A DNA stretch of 64,000 nt from Enterobacteriaceae bacterium 89 (GCA_014156375.1 RQJH01000003.1:1116001-1180000), one strand, 5' to 3'. Shown: positions 15,811 to 26,755, counted from the first letter of the stretch. Translations and numbers: made by a program. Notes: a model not told the origin generated them from the letters alone.

Positions 15811-16527
15811 ATGAATACCCGATTACCCCAAATTTTACTGCTTAATATCCTTGGCCTGGCGTTGTTTTTCAGCTGGTATTTACCGGCAAATCACGGGCTG
15901 TGGTTCCCACTCGACTCCGCCGTTTTTCACTTTTTCAATCAGGGCGTTGCAGAGAATCGTGCCTACGCCTGGTTCCTCGCCATTATCAATAACCGCGCCT
16001 TCGATGGGTGTTCATTATTGGCGATGGGCTGTCTGATGCTCTATTTCTGGCTGAAAGCAGAGAGCCAGGGCCGTCGTCGGATTATCATTATCGGCCTGGT
16101 GATGCTGCTCTGCGCCGTGGTGGTTAACCAGCTGGCGCAACATTTAATGCCGGTAAAACGGACCAGCGCCTCGCTGTTTTTCCCTGATGCTCAACGCATC
16201 AGCGATGTATTAGCCTTCCCTACCAAGGACGCGTCTAAGGACAGTTTCCCGGGCGATCACGGAATGATGCTGCTGATATTCACCACCTTCATGTGGCGAT
16301 ATTTTGGCCAAAAAGCCGCCGCCGTTGCCCTGATTATTTTTGTGGTTTTCGCATTTCCACGCGTGATGATTGGCGCGCACTGGTTTACGGATATTGCCGT
16401 AGGATCGCTGAGCGCCGTCCTGATCGGCATGCCCTGGTTCCTGTTAACGCCGCTAAGCGACAAAATAATCGCCCTTTTTGATCGTTATCTCCCCACCTTC
16501 AGAAACAAAAATCAAACAAATTTCTAA
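15811..16527 (+). CDS. lpxT: LpxT, lipid A 1-diphosphate synthase (undecaprenyl-PP:lipid A phosphotransferase)
   Basis: Inner-membrane PAP2-family enzyme, 238 residues, that moves a phosphate from undecaprenyl pyrophosphate to lipid A on the periplasmic face. The phosphatase motifs are visible: VPVKR-like MPVKRTS, SFPGDHG and RVMIGAHWFTD. Hydrophobic helices span the remainder, as in K-12 LpxT (237). ATG 15811 is taken; a GTG one codon upstream is also possible. Confidence 0.94.
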   Translation: MNTRLPQILLLNILGLALFFSWYLPANHGLWFPLDSAVFHFFNQGVAENRAYAWFLAIINNRAFDGCSLLAMGCLMLYFWLKAESQGRRRIIIIGLVMLLCAVVVNQLAQHLMPVKRTSASLFFPDAQRISDVLAFPTKDASKDSFPGDHGMMLLIFTTFMWRYFGQKAAAVALIIFVVFAFPRVMIGAHWFTDIAVGSLSAVLIGMPWFLLTPLSDKIIALFDRYLPTFRNKNQTNF

Positions 16528-16546
16528 CCTAAATTATCTCTCGTCA

Positions 16547-16570
16547 TCAGGGATCGTTGTCGATCCCTGA
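16547..16570 (+). terminator. Hairpin after lpxT
   Basis: Perfect 10-bp stem TCAGGGATCG (16547-16556) / CGATCCCTGA (16561-16570) with a TTGT loop, 19 bp after the lpxT stop. No T-tract follows directly, so termination may be partial. Confidence 0.5.
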
Positions 16571-16941
16571 GAACATTCCTGGCAAATTTTATTTAAGTGG
16601 TCATTTTTCTGTCATCATTTTCTGCTTTAAAATGATGATGTTGGATAATTTTTGCACAGAATATTGCTTATTTTTTGGCTTAGTCAAATCCCGGCATTCA
16701 CTATCACAATTTCTTATAAAAAAAGCGGGAAAAGGCCTAGTCAGCCTGGGAGCGATAGGGTAATCTCATTCTCGTTTTGCCTTTCAGAGATAAATTATTC
16801 GGATGGTGAATAAAAATGTGCGTCACTGCACACTTTCACGCAGAAAGAATTGTCTCATTGTCGGCAGGTATTTAGTCTCGTCACGTTTGGCATTTTTATA
16901 ACGATTTTGTTCGTTAAGGACTTCAAGGGAAAATAAACGAC
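16571..16941. other. Long upstream region of mepS
   Basis: About 370 bp without a credible gene; a 68-codon frame at 16557-16763 has no ribosome site and unnatural composition. The stretch is AT-rich and contains the inverted repeat TGTGC-GTCACT-GCACA (16817-16832). mepS promoter elements must be here, but none could be assigned with confidence. Confidence 0.4.
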
Positions 16942-17511
16942 ATGGTCAAATCTCAACCATTTGTGAGATACATCTTGCGGGCAATCCCCGCGATAGCAGT
17001 AGCGGTTCTGCTTTCGGCATGTAGCACAACGAACACCGCAAAGAATATGCATTCTGAGACGCATGGTGTGGCTAACGAAGATCCTTCTTCACTGCAAGCC
17101 TCTCAGGATGAATTTGAAGCCATGGTACGTAACGTCGACATTAAGTCGCGTCTCATGGAACAATATGCAAGCTGGAAAGGCGTTCGTTACCGTCTGGGTG
17201 GCGACACCAAACGTGGCATCGATTGCTCCGCGTTTGTACAGCGCACTTTCCGCGAACAGTTTGGCATGGACCTCCCGCGCTCAACCTATGAGCAGCAGGA
17301 AATGGGAAAATCCATTACTCGTAAGCAGCTGCGCACCGGCGACCTAGTGTTGTTCCGCGCCGGCTCAACGGGCCGCCATGTTGGTATTTACATCGGTAAC
17401 AATCAGTTTGTTCATGCATCCACCAGCAGTGGTGTGACGATTTCCAGCATGGATGAGCCGTACTGGAACAAGCGCTACAACGAAGCACGTCGCGTTCTGA
17501 GTCGTTCCTGA
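16942..17511 (+). CDS. mepS: MepS (Spr), murein DD-endopeptidase lipoprotein
   Basis: Outer-membrane lipoprotein of the NlpC/P60 family, 189 residues, that cuts D-Ala-mDAP cross-links so peptidoglycan can grow. The lipobox LLSAC places the lipidated Cys at 27. The catalytic Cys is C95 (GIDCSAF), with the His of GRHVGIYIG and the His of FVHAST completing the site. K-12 has DCSGF; the Gly to Ala change is the only one near the nucleophile. Start ATG 16942 with AAGGGA upstream. A strong terminator follows. Confidence 0.96.
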   Translation: MVKSQPFVRYILRAIPAIAVAVLLSACSTTNTAKNMHSETHGVANEDPSSLQASQDEFEAMVRNVDIKSRLMEQYASWKGVRYRLGGDTKRGIDCSAFVQRTFREQFGMDLPRSTYEQQEMGKSITRKQLRTGDLVLFRAGSTGRHVGIYIGNNQFVHASTSSGVTISSMDEPYWNKRYNEARRVLSRS

Positions 17512-17560
17512 TGCCCCTCTTGCTGTCGGTTTTCCCTTGGCTGACGGCAAGAACAGGAAA

Positions 17561-17588
17561 AAGCACTGCTAAGCAGTGCTTTTTTTTT
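17561..17588 (+). terminator. Rho-independent terminator after mepS
   Basis: AAGCACTGCT (17561-17570) and AGCAGTGCTT (17572-17581) form a stable stem followed by an unbroken run of T to 17588. Confidence 0.93.
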
Positions 17589-17704
17589 CCTCTGCTTTTC
17601 GTCCGTGCCTGCCAGGATGGCGAAATAGACTATGCTGGAAAGACGCGGAGTTTCGTCTCAAGGCGTTGAATTACCGTTTCTAATCTCACGGATAAAAAAC
17701 CGCT

Positions 17705-19267
17705 ATGTTCACCCGCTACTTCTCGGTAGGACGTAAAATTCTCTTTTCCAGCCTGCTGCTGGGACTGGCCGGGGCTTTGCTGGCGGGCAGCCTGCAGATG
17801 ATGATTTTTCATCACAAACGTGCTGAACACCTGGATAACATCAACCACGATATCCAGACCTACCTGAACGGCTACTTTAGCGAGCTTCTCAACACCATTG
17901 ATAAGCTGCAGCCGTTGACCATTAGCCCTTGCGAAACCGTCGCCGCCGAGCTGACCTCACGCGCCGCCTTCAGCCTCAACGTTCGGGCCTTTTTGCTGGT
18001 CGAAAACGGCAGCGCCGTTTGCTCATCGGCCACGGGTGCGATGAACGTGCCGATGAAACAGCTGGTGCCGCAGGTCGATATTGCCAAAAAGCTGGATATT
18101 GAAATTCTGCCGGGCACGCCAATGATGCCGCAGAAACCCGCTTTTGCGCTGTGGGTTCGCAGCCCGCTGCTGGAAAACCGTGGGATTTTCACCTCGATTA
18201 ATGCCAGCATGATGCCGTGGCTGCTTTACTCCTCCCGACAAAACCAGTTTAGTGGAGTGGCGCTGGTCGCCAACGGTACGGCCATCTCAACCTTCAGCCC
18301 CCACCCTCTGCCGCTGTCGATGCTCAAAGGCGAGCCGGTCCGCACCTCTAAAATCAGCGGTGTGCCGCTGAGCGTTTATATCTACGGCGACGCCTGGGCG
18401 CTGGAGAGCATTCAGTTTTCCCTGCTGATGGGGGCGATGTGCGGCATCCTCACCGGCCTGCTCTGTTACTACGTGCTTTCCGTTCGCCTGCGTCCGGGAA
18501 AAGAGATCACCTCTGCCATCAAGCGCAACCAGTTTTACGTGGTGTATCAGCCGGTGGTGGAATCAGAAAGCATGCAGATCCGCGGCGTGGAAGTTTTGAT
18601 GCGCTGGAAGCATCCTACGGCGGGTGAAATTCCCCCGGATGCGTTTATCAACTTTGCCGAAGCCCAGCAGCTTATCGTCCCGCTTACGCGCCATCTGTTT
18701 GAGCTGATAGCGAAAGACGCTCCGGTGTTGCAGAAACTGCTGCCTCCGGGCGCAAAGCTTGGGATCAACATTGCACCAGCGCATTTAGTGGCCGAGAGCT
18801 TCCAGCAGGATCTGAAAGATCTCAGCGCCATGCTACCGGCTAACTATTTCCAGCTGGTGTTAGAAATTACCGAACGCGATATGCTCAATCAGCACCATGC
18901 CATCAAGCTGTTCGAATGGCTGCATCATGAAGGCTACGAGATTGCGATTGATGACTTTGGCACCGGCCACAGTGCGCTGATCTATCTCGAGCGCTACGCT
19001 TTTGACTATCTGAAAATCGATCGGGGTTTCATCAATGCCATCGGTACCGAAACGGTGACCTCTCCGGTTCTGGACGCGGTGTTAACCCTGGCCAGAAAAA
19101 TGAGCCTTGTTACCGTGGCGGAAGGGGTCGAAACCCAGGAGCAGGCCAGCTGGCTGCAGCAACATGGGGTCAATTTCTTGCAGGGCTATCTGATAAGCCG
19201 CCCATTGACGCTGGAAAAACTGGTGGAAGCCCACAGCAAACCTGAGAAATATTTCACAATGGCCTGA
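17705..19267 (+). CDS. pdeN: PdeN (Rtn), cyclic-di-GMP phosphodiesterase with CSS sensor
   Basis: Inner-membrane EAL protein, 520 residues. Two membrane helices (about 10-35 and 235-258) bracket a periplasmic CSS domain with its redox cysteines C76 (SPCET) and C106 (VCSS). The cytoplasmic EAL domain (about 275-510) has EVL at 296-298 in place of EAL, and intact EITERD, IDDFGTGHS, KIDRGF and EGVET motifs, so it should hydrolyse c-di-GMP to pGpG, with activity set by the disulfide state in the periplasm. Confidence 0.92.
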   Translation: MFTRYFSVGRKILFSSLLLGLAGALLAGSLQMMIFHHKRAEHLDNINHDIQTYLNGYFSELLNTIDKLQPLTISPCETVAAELTSRAAFSLNVRAFLLVENGSAVCSSATGAMNVPMKQLVPQVDIAKKLDIEILPGTPMMPQKPAFALWVRSPLLENRGIFTSINASMMPWLLYSSRQNQFSGVALVANGTAISTFSPHPLPLSMLKGEPVRTSKISGVPLSVYIYGDAWALESIQFSLLMGAMCGILTGLLCYYVLSVRLRPGKEITSAIKRNQFYVVYQPVVESESMQIRGVEVLMRWKHPTAGEIPPDAFINFAEAQQLIVPLTRHLFELIAKDAPVLQKLLPPGAKLGINIAPAHLVAESFQQDLKDLSAMLPANYFQLVLEITERDMLNQHHAIKLFEWLHHEGYEIAIDDFGTGHSALIYLERYAFDYLKIDRGFINAIGTETVTSPVLDAVLTLARKMSLVTVAEGVETQEQASWLQQHGVNFLQGYLISRPLTLEKLVEAHSKPEKYFTMA

Positions 19268-19332
19268 GCGTCACTTATGATTCAACCATGAAGTGAAATG
19301 CCAGAAGATGGCCGCATAAGGAATAGACATCG

Positions 19333-21144
19333 GTGATTGTTGTGCGCGCAGGCCTGCTGTTACTCGCATTATGTTCATTTGCGCTCCAGGCCCAGACGAT
19401 TAAGGAAGACTATGCGTTTGCCGTCATCGGTGAACCTAAGTACGCCTTTAATTTCAGCCATTATGATTATGTTAACCCGGCCGCCCCGAAAGGCGGTGCT
19501 ATCACTCTTTCTGCGCTGGGCACGTTTGATAACTTCAACCGCTTCGCGCTGCGCGGCAATGCGGCGGAACGCACGGAGGCTCTGTACGATGCGCTGTTTA
19601 CCACTTCTGATGACGAACCCGGCAGCTACTATCCGCTGATTGCCGACAGAGTTCGCTACGCCGATGATTTTTCATGGGCGGAAATCACTATCAATCCACG
19701 CGCGCGTTTTCACGACGGCAGCCCGATCACCGCAGAAGATGTGGCCTTCACCTTTCATAAGTTTATGACCGAAGGGGTGCCGCAGTTCCGCCTGGTGTAT
19801 AAAGGAACGCAGATAAAGGCCATTGCGCCGCTGACCGTGCGCATTGAGCTGGCGAAACCCGGTAAAGAAGATATGCTGAGTCTTTTCACGCTGCCGGTGA
19901 TGCCTGAGAAGTTCTGGCGCAACCATAAGCTCAGTGACCCTCTTTCCACCCCGCCGCTGGCAAGCGGCCCGTATAAAATTACCAGCTGGCGAATGGGCCA
20001 GTATGTAGTCTATTCGCGGGTGAAAGACTACTGGGCCGCCGACTTACCGGTAAACCGTGGCCGCTGGAATTTCGACTCCATTCGTTATGACTACTACCTC
20101 GACGATAACGTCGCATTTGAGGCTTTCAAGGCGGGGGCTTTTGATTTCCGTACCGAAACCAGCGCCAAGAACTGGGCCACCCGCTACATCGGTAAAAACT
20201 TCACCAATGGCTATATCGTCAAAGAAGAAGAGAAAAACGACTCCGCCCAGGACACCCGCTGGCTGACCTTTAACATTCAGCGCCCGGTATTCTCCGATCG
20301 AAAAGTCCGTGAGGCCATTGGCCTGGCCTTTGATTTTGAGTGGATGAACAAAGCGCTGTTTTACGGCGCCTACAGCCGCGCCAACAGCTATTTCCAGAAT
20401 ACTGAATATGCCGCCCGTGGATACCCAGACGCAGATGAACTGGTGCTGCTGGGGCCGATGAAAAAAGATCTGCCGCCGGAAGTGTTTACCTCCATCTATG
20501 AACCGCCGAAATCCAACGGCAACGGTTTTGACAGAGACAACCTGCTCAAAGCCGATAAGCTGCTGACTGAAGCAGGTTGGGTGCTGAAGGATAAACAGCG
20601 GGTGAATGCCAAAACCGGTGAGCCGCTGCAGTTTGAACTGCTGCTACCTTCGACTGGCAACAACCAGTGGGTGCTGCCGTTCCAGCATAATCTCCAGCGC
20701 CTTGGCGTGACGATGAATATTCGTCAGGTTGATCTCTCGCAAATCACCAACCGTATGCGCTCGCGCGACTACGATATGATCCCTCGCCTGTGGCGTGCCA
20801 TGGCGTGGCCGAGCGGCAGCGACCTGCAAATTTCCTGGGCATCGAGCTATATCAACTCGACCTATAACGGGCCCGGCGTCAGCAGCCCGGTGATCGATAA
20901 CTTAATCGAGCAAATGATCCACTGGCAGGGCAATAAGCAGAAGTTACTGCCGCTGGGCCGAGCCCTGGATCGCGTGTTGACCTGGAACTTTTACCAGATC
21001 CCTATGTGGTTTATGGCCTCTGATCGCATGGCCTATTGGGATAAGTTTTCCCATCCCGTCGTGCGACCGCTCTACTCTTTAGGGTTCGATAACTGGTGGT
21101 ATGACGTCAATAAAGCGGCAAAACTGCCGGAAGCCAGGCGATAA
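19333..21144 (+). CDS. yejA: YejA, periplasmic substrate-binding protein of the YejABEF importer
   Basis: 603 residues, SBP_bac_5 (oligopeptide-binding) family, collinear with K-12 YejA. Signal peptide 1-20 (ALQAQ). The start is GTG 19333 with AAGGA about 10 bases upstream, matching the MIV start of K-12. It captures peptides, including microcin C in E. coli, for the ABC importer encoded directly downstream (yejB 9 bp on). Confidence 0.95.
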   Translation: MIVVRAGLLLLALCSFALQAQTIKEDYAFAVIGEPKYAFNFSHYDYVNPAAPKGGAITLSALGTFDNFNRFALRGNAAERTEALYDALFTTSDDEPGSYYPLIADRVRYADDFSWAEITINPRARFHDGSPITAEDVAFTFHKFMTEGVPQFRLVYKGTQIKAIAPLTVRIELAKPGKEDMLSLFTLPVMPEKFWRNHKLSDPLSTPPLASGPYKITSWRMGQYVVYSRVKDYWAADLPVNRGRWNFDSIRYDYYLDDNVAFEAFKAGAFDFRTETSAKNWATRYIGKNFTNGYIVKEEEKNDSAQDTRWLTFNIQRPVFSDRKVREAIGLAFDFEWMNKALFYGAYSRANSYFQNTEYAARGYPDADELVLLGPMKKDLPPEVFTSIYEPPKSNGNGFDRDNLLKADKLLTEAGWVLKDKQRVNAKTGEPLQFELLLPSTGNNQWVLPFQHNLQRLGVTMNIRQVDLSQITNRMRSRDYDMIPRLWRAMAWPSGSDLQISWASSYINSTYNGPGVSSPVIDNLIEQMIHWQGNKQKLLPLGRALDRVLTWNFYQIPMWFMASDRMAYWDKFSHPVVRPLYSLGFDNWWYDVNKAAKLPEARR

Positions 21145-21153
21145 GGAGCTAAA

Positions 21154-22248
21154 ATGGGCGCATACCTGATCCGCAGGCTCCTGCTGGTGATCCCCACTTT
21201 GTGGGCAATTATTACCATCAACTTTTTTATCGTGCAGATTGCCCCCGGAGGGCCGGTCGATCAGGCCATCGCCGCCATCGAATTTGGTCATACCGGTAGC
21301 TTACCGGGCGCTGGGGCTGAAGGCATGGCTGCCTCTCACGCCCGAACCGGCGTCGGTAATATCAGCGAAAGTCAGTATCGCGGAGGACGAGGGCTGGATC
21401 CGGAAGTGATCGCTGAAATCACCCACCGCTACGGCTTCGATAAACCCCTGCACGAGCGTTATTTCAAAATGCTGTGGGACTATGTGCGTTTCGATTTTGG
21501 CGATAGCCTGTTCCGCAGCTCCTCAGTGCTGAACCTGATCAAGCAAAGCCTGCCCGTCTCCATCACCATCGGCCTGTGGAGCACGCTGATTATCTATCTG
21601 ATTTCGATACCCTTAGGGATCCGTAAAGCGGTGTACAACGGCAGCCGCTTTGATACCTGGAGTAGCGCGGTGATTATCGTCGGTTACGCCATTCCGGCGT
21701 TCCTGTTTGCGATCGTGCTGATCGTCCTGTTTGCTGGCGGCAGCTATTACGATCTGTTCCCGCTAAGAGGCCTGGTTTCAGCCAACTTCGACACTCTGCC
21801 CTGGTACAAGCAGATTACTGATTATCTCTGGCACATCACCCTGCCCGTTCTGGCGACGGTGATTGGTGGTTTTGCCACGCTGACGATGCTGACCAAAAAC
21901 TCCTTCCTCGATGAGATCCGCAAACAATATGTGGTCACCGCACGCGCCAAAGGCGTCAGCGAGCAGAATATTCTCTGGAAGCATATTTTCCGCAACGCCA
22001 TGCTGCTGGTGATCGCCGGCTTCCCGGCGGCGTTTATCAGCATGTTTTTCACCGGCTCGCTGCTGATTGAGGTGATGTTCTCGCTGAACGGTCTTGGCCT
22101 GCTCGGCTACGAAGCCACCCTTTCCCGCGACTACCCGGTGATGTTTGGCACGCTCTACATTTTCACCCTGATTGGCCTGCTGCTGAATATCATCAGCGAC
22201 ATCAGCTACACGCTGGTCGATCCGCGCATCGATTTTGAGGGACGCTGA
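21154..22248 (+). CDS. yejB: YejB, ABC importer permease
   Basis: 364 residues, DppB-like inner-membrane permease with about six helices and the EAA loop near residue 245-275 ([20 protein letters not shown]). A hydrophilic insert of about 60 residues after the first helix is typical of YejB. AAGGAG lies 7 bases before the ATG. Its stop overlaps the yejE start by one base (TGATG). Confidence 0.96.
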   Translation: MGAYLIRRLLLVIPTLWAIITINFFIVQIAPGGPVDQAIAAIEFGHTGSLPGAGAEGMAASHARTGVGNISESQYRGGRGLDPEVIAEITHRYGFDKPLHERYFKMLWDYVRFDFGDSLFRSSSVLNLIKQSLPVSITIGLWSTLIIYLISIPLGIRKAVYNGSRFDTWSSAVIIVGYAIPAFLFAIVLIVLFAGGSYYDLFPLRGLVSANFDTLPWYKQITDYLWHITLPVLATVIGGFATLTMLTKNSFLDEIRKQYVVTARAKGVSEQNILWKHIFRNAMLLVIAGFPAAFISMFFTGSLLIEVMFSLNGLGLLGYEATLSRDYPVMFGTLYIFTLIGLLLNIISDISYTLVDPRIDFEGR

Positions 22249-23273
22249 TGATCCGCCTGAATTCCGTTAATCAGGCCCGCTGGGCACGCTTTCGCCATAA
22301 CCGCCGCGGCTTCTGGTCGTTGGTGCTGTTTGGCCTGATTTTCATCTGTAGCCTTTGCTCTGAGCTGATCGCCAACGACAGGCCGCTGATCGTCGAATAC
22401 CACGGCGAAGTCTATTTCCCGGTCCTGAAGACCTACAGCGAAAAAGAGTTTGGCGGCCAGTTTGCTACGGCGGCGGATTATCAGGATCCCTGGCTGCAAA
22501 AGCAGCTCAACGATCATGGCCGGGTGCTTTGGGCACCGATTCGCTTCGGCGCGACCTCCATCAACTACGCCACCGACCAGCCCTTCCCTTCCCCACCGTC
22601 GAAACAAAACTGGCTGGGGACCGACGCGAACGGTGGTGACGTGCTGGCCCGCATCCTTTACGGCACACGTATTTCCGTGCTGTTTGGCCTGATGCTGACA
22701 CTTTTTTCCAGCGTGATGGGCGTGCTGGCGGGCGCATTGCAGGGTTATTACGGCGGGAAGGTCGATCTGTGGGGACAGCGATTTATCGAAGTGTGGTCCG
22801 GAATGCCGACGCTGTTTTTGATTATTCTGCTTTCCAGCGTGATCCAGCCGAATTTCTGGTGGCTGCTCGCGATCACCGTGCTGTTTGGCTGGATGACTCT
22901 GGTTGGCGTGGTTCGCGCTGAATTTCTGCGCACCCGTAATTTCGACTACATCCGCGCCGCGCAGGCTCTGGGGGTCAGCGACCGCGATATTATCTTCCGC
23001 CATATGCTGCCCAATGCCATGGTGGCGACGCTGACCTTTCTGCCATTTATCCTTTGCAGCTCAATCACCACCCTGACCTCGCTCGATTTCCTGGGCTTCG
23101 GTTTGCCGCTGGGCTCCCCTTCGCTCGGTGAGCTGCTGCTGCAAGGGAAAAATAACCTGCAGGCTCCGTGGCTTGGCATTACCGCATTCTTATCCGTCGC
23201 CGTGCTGCTTTCGCTGCTGATTTTTATCGGTGAAGCGGTGCGTGATGCCTTTGACCCGAGCAAGGTGGTTTAA
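22248..23273 (+). CDS. yejE: YejE, ABC importer permease
   Basis: 341 residues, DppC-like permease pairing with YejB. An N-terminal helix is followed by a long periplasmic segment (about 45-130) and five more helices; the EAA loop reads AAQALGVSDRDIIFRHMLPN. Translationally coupled to yejB by a one-base overlap and followed after 1 bp by yejF. Confidence 0.96.
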   Translation: MIRLNSVNQARWARFRHNRRGFWSLVLFGLIFICSLCSELIANDRPLIVEYHGEVYFPVLKTYSEKEFGGQFATAADYQDPWLQKQLNDHGRVLWAPIRFGATSINYATDQPFPSPPSKQNWLGTDANGGDVLARILYGTRISVLFGLMLTLFSSVMGVLAGALQGYYGGKVDLWGQRFIEVWSGMPTLFLIILLSSVIQPNFWWLLAITVLFGWMTLVGVVRAEFLRTRNFDYIRAAQALGVSDRDIIFRHMLPNAMVATLTFLPFILCSSITTLTSLDFLGFGLPLGSPSLGELLLQGKNNLQAPWLGITAFLSVAVLLSLLIFIGEAVRDAFDPSKVV

Positions 23274-23274
23274 C

Positions 23275-24864
23275 ATGACGCAGTCTCTCTTAACCATCGA
23301 TGACCTCTCGGTCGCTTTTACTTCTCGAGGCGAATCCCGCACGGTGGTCAGCGATCTTTCCCTGAAGATTGAAGCTGGCGAAACGCTGGCGCTGGTGGGC
23401 GAATCCGGCTCAGGGAAGAGCGTCACCGCGCTTTCCGTACTCCGTCTGCTGCCTGTGCCTCCGGTCACTTATCCGACGGGCGATATCCGTTTTCACGGCG
23501 AGTCGCTGCTGCACGCCGACGAGCGAGTGCTGCGCGGCATTCGCGGCAATCGCATTGCGATGATTTTTCAGGAGCCGATGGTTTCCCTGAACCCGCTGCA
23601 CAGCCTGGAAAAGCAGCTATATGAAGTGCTGTCTTTGCACCGCGGCATGCGAAAAGAAGCGGCGCGCGGCGAGATCCTCAACTGCCTTGAGCGCGTGGGC
23701 CTGCGTAATGCACTGCGACGCCTGAACGATTTCCCCCATCAGCTTTCCGGTGGGGAGCGCCAGCGCGTGATGATCGCCATGGCGCTGCTGACGCGGCCAG
23801 AGCTGCTGATTGCCGATGAACCGACAACCGCGCTGGATGTTTCCGTGCAGGCACAAATCCTCCAGCTGCTGCGCGAGCTTAAAAACGAGCTCAACATGGG
23901 ACTGCTCTTTATCACCCATAACCTGAGCATCGTGCGCAAGCTGGCTGACAGCGTGGCGGTGATGCAGAACGGACGCTGCGTGGAACAAAATACCGCACGG
24001 GCGCTGTTTGCAGAGCCTCAGCATCCTTACACCATCAAGCTGCTCGACAGCGAACCTTCAGGCGATCCGGTCACGCTGCCCGCCAGGAGTAAGCCGCTGC
24101 TTCAGGTGGCAAATTTGCGGGTGGCTTTCCCGGTACGTAAAGGGATCCTACGCCGCGTGGTGGATGAAAACACCGTAGTGAAGGACATCGATTTTACTTT
24201 GCAAAGTGGGGAAACGCTGGGGCTGGTAGGCGAATCCGGTTCAGGGAAAAGCACCACTGGCCTGGCGTTGCTGCAATTGATTCGTTCTGAAGGTGAAATC
24301 ATCTTTGACGGCGAGCGCATTCAGGGACGCTCGCGCAAACAGATGCTGCCGCTGCGCCACCGCATCCAGGTGGTTTTCCAGGATCCGAACTCCTCGCTCA
24401 ATCCGCGCCTGAACGTTTTGCAGATTGTTGAGGAAGGCCTGCGGGTTCATAAGCCGGAGCTGTCGACTGCGCAGCGTGAAGAAGAAGTTATTCGAGTGAT
24501 GCAGGAAGTCGGACTGGATCCTGAGACCCGCTGGCGTTATCCGGCTGAGTTTTCAGGCGGGCAGCGTCAGCGCATTGCTATCGCCCGCGCGCTGATCCTG
24601 AAACCGCAGCTGATTGTGCTTGATGAACCGACGTCTTCGCTCGACAGAACGGTGCAGGCGCAGATCCTGGCGCTGCTGAAGTCACTTCAGCAAAAACACC
24701 AGCTGGCCTATATCTTCATCAGCCACGATTTGCACGTGGTGCGTTCGCTGTGCCATCAGGTGATTGTGCTGCGTCAGGGGGAAGTCATCGAGCAGGGGGA
24801 GTGTCAGAGCGTGTTTGATAATCCCGCTCACGAGTACACGCGTCAGCTAGTTGCGTTAAGCTGA
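23275..24864 (+). CDS. yejF: YejF, double ATPase of the YejABEF peptide importer
   Basis: 529 residues, equal to K-12 YejF. Two complete ABC modules are fused: the first with Walker A GESGSGKS near residue 43, signature LSGGERQR and Walker [10 protein letters not shown]; the second with Walker A GESGSGKS near 320, signature FSGGQRQR and Walker [10 protein letters not shown]. One chain therefore powers both permeases. ATG 23275 aligns with K-12 MTQ; an upstream in-frame GTG within yejE is rejected. Confidence 0.96.
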   Translation: MTQSLLTIDDLSVAFTSRGESRTVVSDLSLKIEAGETLALVGESGSGKSVTALSVLRLLPVPPVTYPTGDIRFHGESLLHADERVLRGIRGNRIAMIFQEPMVSLNPLHSLEKQLYEVLSLHRGMRKEAARGEILNCLERVGLRNALRRLNDFPHQLSGGERQRVMIAMALLTRPELLIADEPTTALDVSVQAQILQLLRELKNELNMGLLFITHNLSIVRKLADSVAVMQNGRCVEQNTARALFAEPQHPYTIKLLDSEPSGDPVTLPARSKPLLQVANLRVAFPVRKGILRRVVDENTVVKDIDFTLQSGETLGLVGESGSGKSTTGLALLQLIRSEGEIIFDGERIQGRSRKQMLPLRHRIQVVFQDPNSSLNPRLNVLQIVEEGLRVHKPELSTAQREEEVIRVMQEVGLDPETRWRYPAEFSGGQRQRIAIARALILKPQLIVLDEPTSSLDRTVQAQILALLKSLQQKHQLAYIFISHDLHVVRSLCHQVIVLRQGEVIEQGECQSVFDNPAHEYTRQLVALS

Positions 24865-24867
24865 CGC

Positions 24868-25212
24868 TCAGAAAGGATTGTTACCAGAGAAAGGTTCAGC
24901 GATAGCAACGCCAAAATTTTTCAGGCGGCAGGTTGCGGCAAATTCGTCCTGCAGATTCACGAACAGGCACGGTTCGCCTTCGCATTCCAGCACCGAGCTG
25001 CTGACTTCGATATCGGTCAGGGCTTCGCTAAGTTTCTGCATCACCGGCCATGCTTTTTCACCGCCAGGGCTGAGTAATTTCAGCGCCACCAGCGAGTCAT
25101 CATCAGCGTTAGCGCTTTGCGGAATCGGTTCAACCTTTGAACCTGCAAAACCGGCTAACCAGCGATAGCTTTGCGGCAGTCGATGTACGATTGAGAGCTG
25201 TATTGTATTCAC
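24868..25212 (-). CDS. yejG: YejG family protein, function unknown
   Basis: 114 residues, the same length as K-12 YejG and collinear from [10 protein letters not shown] to the C-terminal AEPFS.NNPF. No catalytic motif or membrane segment is visible. The start is GTG 25212 with GGGGAAA upstream, which aligns with the K-12 start; a longer in-frame ATG at 25260 lacks conservation. Convergent with yejF, 3 bp between the stops. Confidence 0.88.
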   Translation of the reverse strand: MNTIQLSIVHRLPQSYRWLAGFAGSKVEPIPQSANADDDSLVALKLLSPGGEKAWPVMQKLSEALTDIEVSSSVLECEGEPCLFVNLQDEFAATCRLKNFGVAIAEPFSGNNPF

Positions 25213-25500
25213 GTCTTTTTCCCCGGAAGCAAAAGGCTTCACAAACTTTCTAACATCCATATTAACACATTGTTTACAAATCGTCCTGCATCGCGAAAAA
25301 AAACGCTTACCGCCCGGCGGGCAAATGCACTACTTATCTGTCAGAACTGATGCCAAAGATGCATAACGGCGCTATATGTACCCGTTTCTGTGATCTAAAA
25401 CAATCTTTTTATCTACACGTATGTGACTTTTTACACTAATTGATTTTACATAAAAGAAACAATACGGAGTACTACGAAATGATTATCGGTTGATGGGCGT
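25213..25500. other. yejG-bcr intergenic region
   Basis: No gene found. It should hold the yejG promoter on the minus strand. On the plus strand a spaced TACGGAG and the five-codon frame ATG-ATT-ATC-GGT-TGA (25480-25494) precede the terminator hairpin at 25503, so a short plus-strand transcript or small RNA is conceivable, but nothing proves it. Confidence 0.3.
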
Positions 25501-25502
25501 CA

Positions 25503-25529
25503 AAAAAGGGGCAGTTTTTGCCCCTTTTT
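25503..25529. terminator. Rho-independent terminator, bcr side
   Basis: AAAAAGGGGC (25503-25512) pairs with GCCCCTTTTT (25520-25529) around a 7-nt loop. T-runs on both strands. It lies 20 bp past the bcr stop on the minus strand. Confidence 0.88.
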
Positions 25530-25548
25530 CAGTCCACTTTTGGAGGGT

Positions 25549-26742
25549 TTAAGCCGTTTTACGCGGACGGCTGGCGTACAGACAGAACAGAATGGAGCTG
25601 GTGGCGCACACGGCGATGGAAATCAGCATCGGCCAGCTGGTGGTAAACGTCGCCATCGACAGCAGTGCCGCCACGATGGCTCCAATACCAAAACGGAAGG
25701 TTCCCGCCAGCGATGAGGCCGTTCCCGCCATATGCGGAAACTCATCGAGGATCACCGCCATGGCGTTAGAGGACACCATCGACACGCAGCCGACAAATGC
25801 GGCGACGCCCAGCACCAGAGACCAGAACCCGACCCCGAACAGCGCGCAAACGACCATCCACACCGCCATCGCAAACTGGATCCACAGCCCCGCACGGAAC
25901 ATATTCAACGCGCCAACGCGGCGAACGAAGCGGCTGTTGATGATGGTCATGACAAACAGGAACACGATATTCAGCGCAAAGTAGTAGCCGAAATGCTGTG
26001 GGGAAACGTGATTCAGCTCGATGTATACAAACGGCCCGGCGCTGAGGAACGAAAACATACCGGCAAAGCTGAAGCCGCTTGCCAGCATGTAGCTGAGGAC
26101 GCGCTTATGGCGGAACAGCGTGGCAAAGTTACCCATGGTGGTGCGGATATGGAACTTCTGCCGACGCTCAGGCGGCAGGGTTTCGCTGATGAAGAACCAG
26201 ATCATCGCCGAAGCTAGCAGCGCGGCAACCGCCAGGATCCAGAAGATATAGTGCCAGCTGAACCACACCAGCACCGCCCCACCGACCATCGGCGCCACCA
26301 GCGGTGCGATGGTTGTCACCAGCATGACGAATGACATCATGCGGGAGAACTCTTCTTTCGGGTAAATATCGCGCATCAGAGCGTTGATCACTACGCTTGC
26401 CGCAGCCGCGGCCAGACCGTGGAAGAAACGCATCACAATCAGATGATCAATGGTTTGAGAAAGCGCGCAGGCCACCGCAGCAGCGGCAAACACCAGCGTC
26501 CCGCCCAGAATCACCGGCTTACGGCCAATGCTGTCGGCCATCGGCCCGTACAGCAGCTGGCCCAGCGCGAAGCCCAGAATATAGGTACTGAGCGTCATCT
26601 GCGCGCTGCCGGCCGGCACGCCGAACTGCTCAGAGATCACCGGCAGCGCCGGGAGGTACATATCGATCGACAGCGGCATCAGCATGGCCAACAGGCCAAG
26701 AATAAAGACGATACCCAGCGATGAGTTCTGCCTGGTGGTCAC
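25549..26742 (-). CDS. bcr: Bcr, MFS multidrug (bicyclomycin) efflux transporter
   Basis: 397 residues, 12 predicted helices, DHA1 family, collinear with K-12 Bcr. Motif [13 protein letters not shown] lies in the helix 2-3 loop and the antiporter segment [15 protein letters not shown] is intact. It exports bicyclomycin, sulfonamides and, in E. coli, L-cysteine. It starts 13 bp after the rsuA stop, so both form one operon, as in K-12. Confidence 0.95.
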   Translation of the reverse strand: MTTRQNSSLGIVFILGLLAMLMPLSIDMYLPALPVISEQFGVPAGSAQMTLSTYILGFALGQLLYGPMADSIGRKPVILGGTLVFAAAAVACALSQTIDHLIVMRFFHGLAAAAASVVINALMRDIYPKEEFSRMMSFVMLVTTIAPLVAPMVGGAVLVWFSWHYIFWILAVAALLASAMIWFFISETLPPERRQKFHIRTTMGNFATLFRHKRVLSYMLASGFSFAGMFSFLSAGPFVYIELNHVSPQHFGYYFALNIVFLFVMTIINSRFVRRVGALNMFRAGLWIQFAMAVWMVVCALFGVGFWSLVLGVAAFVGCVSMVSSNAMAVILDEFPHMAGTASSLAGTFRFGIGAIVAALLSMATFTTSWPMLISIAVCATSSILFCLYASRPRKTA

Positions 26743-26755
26743 TGATTCACTCCTG

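Noticed and set aside
16557..16763. 68-codon frame upstream of mepS
   Set aside because: No ribosome site, no similarity and low-complexity composition; overlaps the lpxT hairpin.
22206..23003. 265-codon minus-strand frame opposite yejE
   Set aside because: Antisense to a conserved permease; no ribosome site and no recognisable fold.
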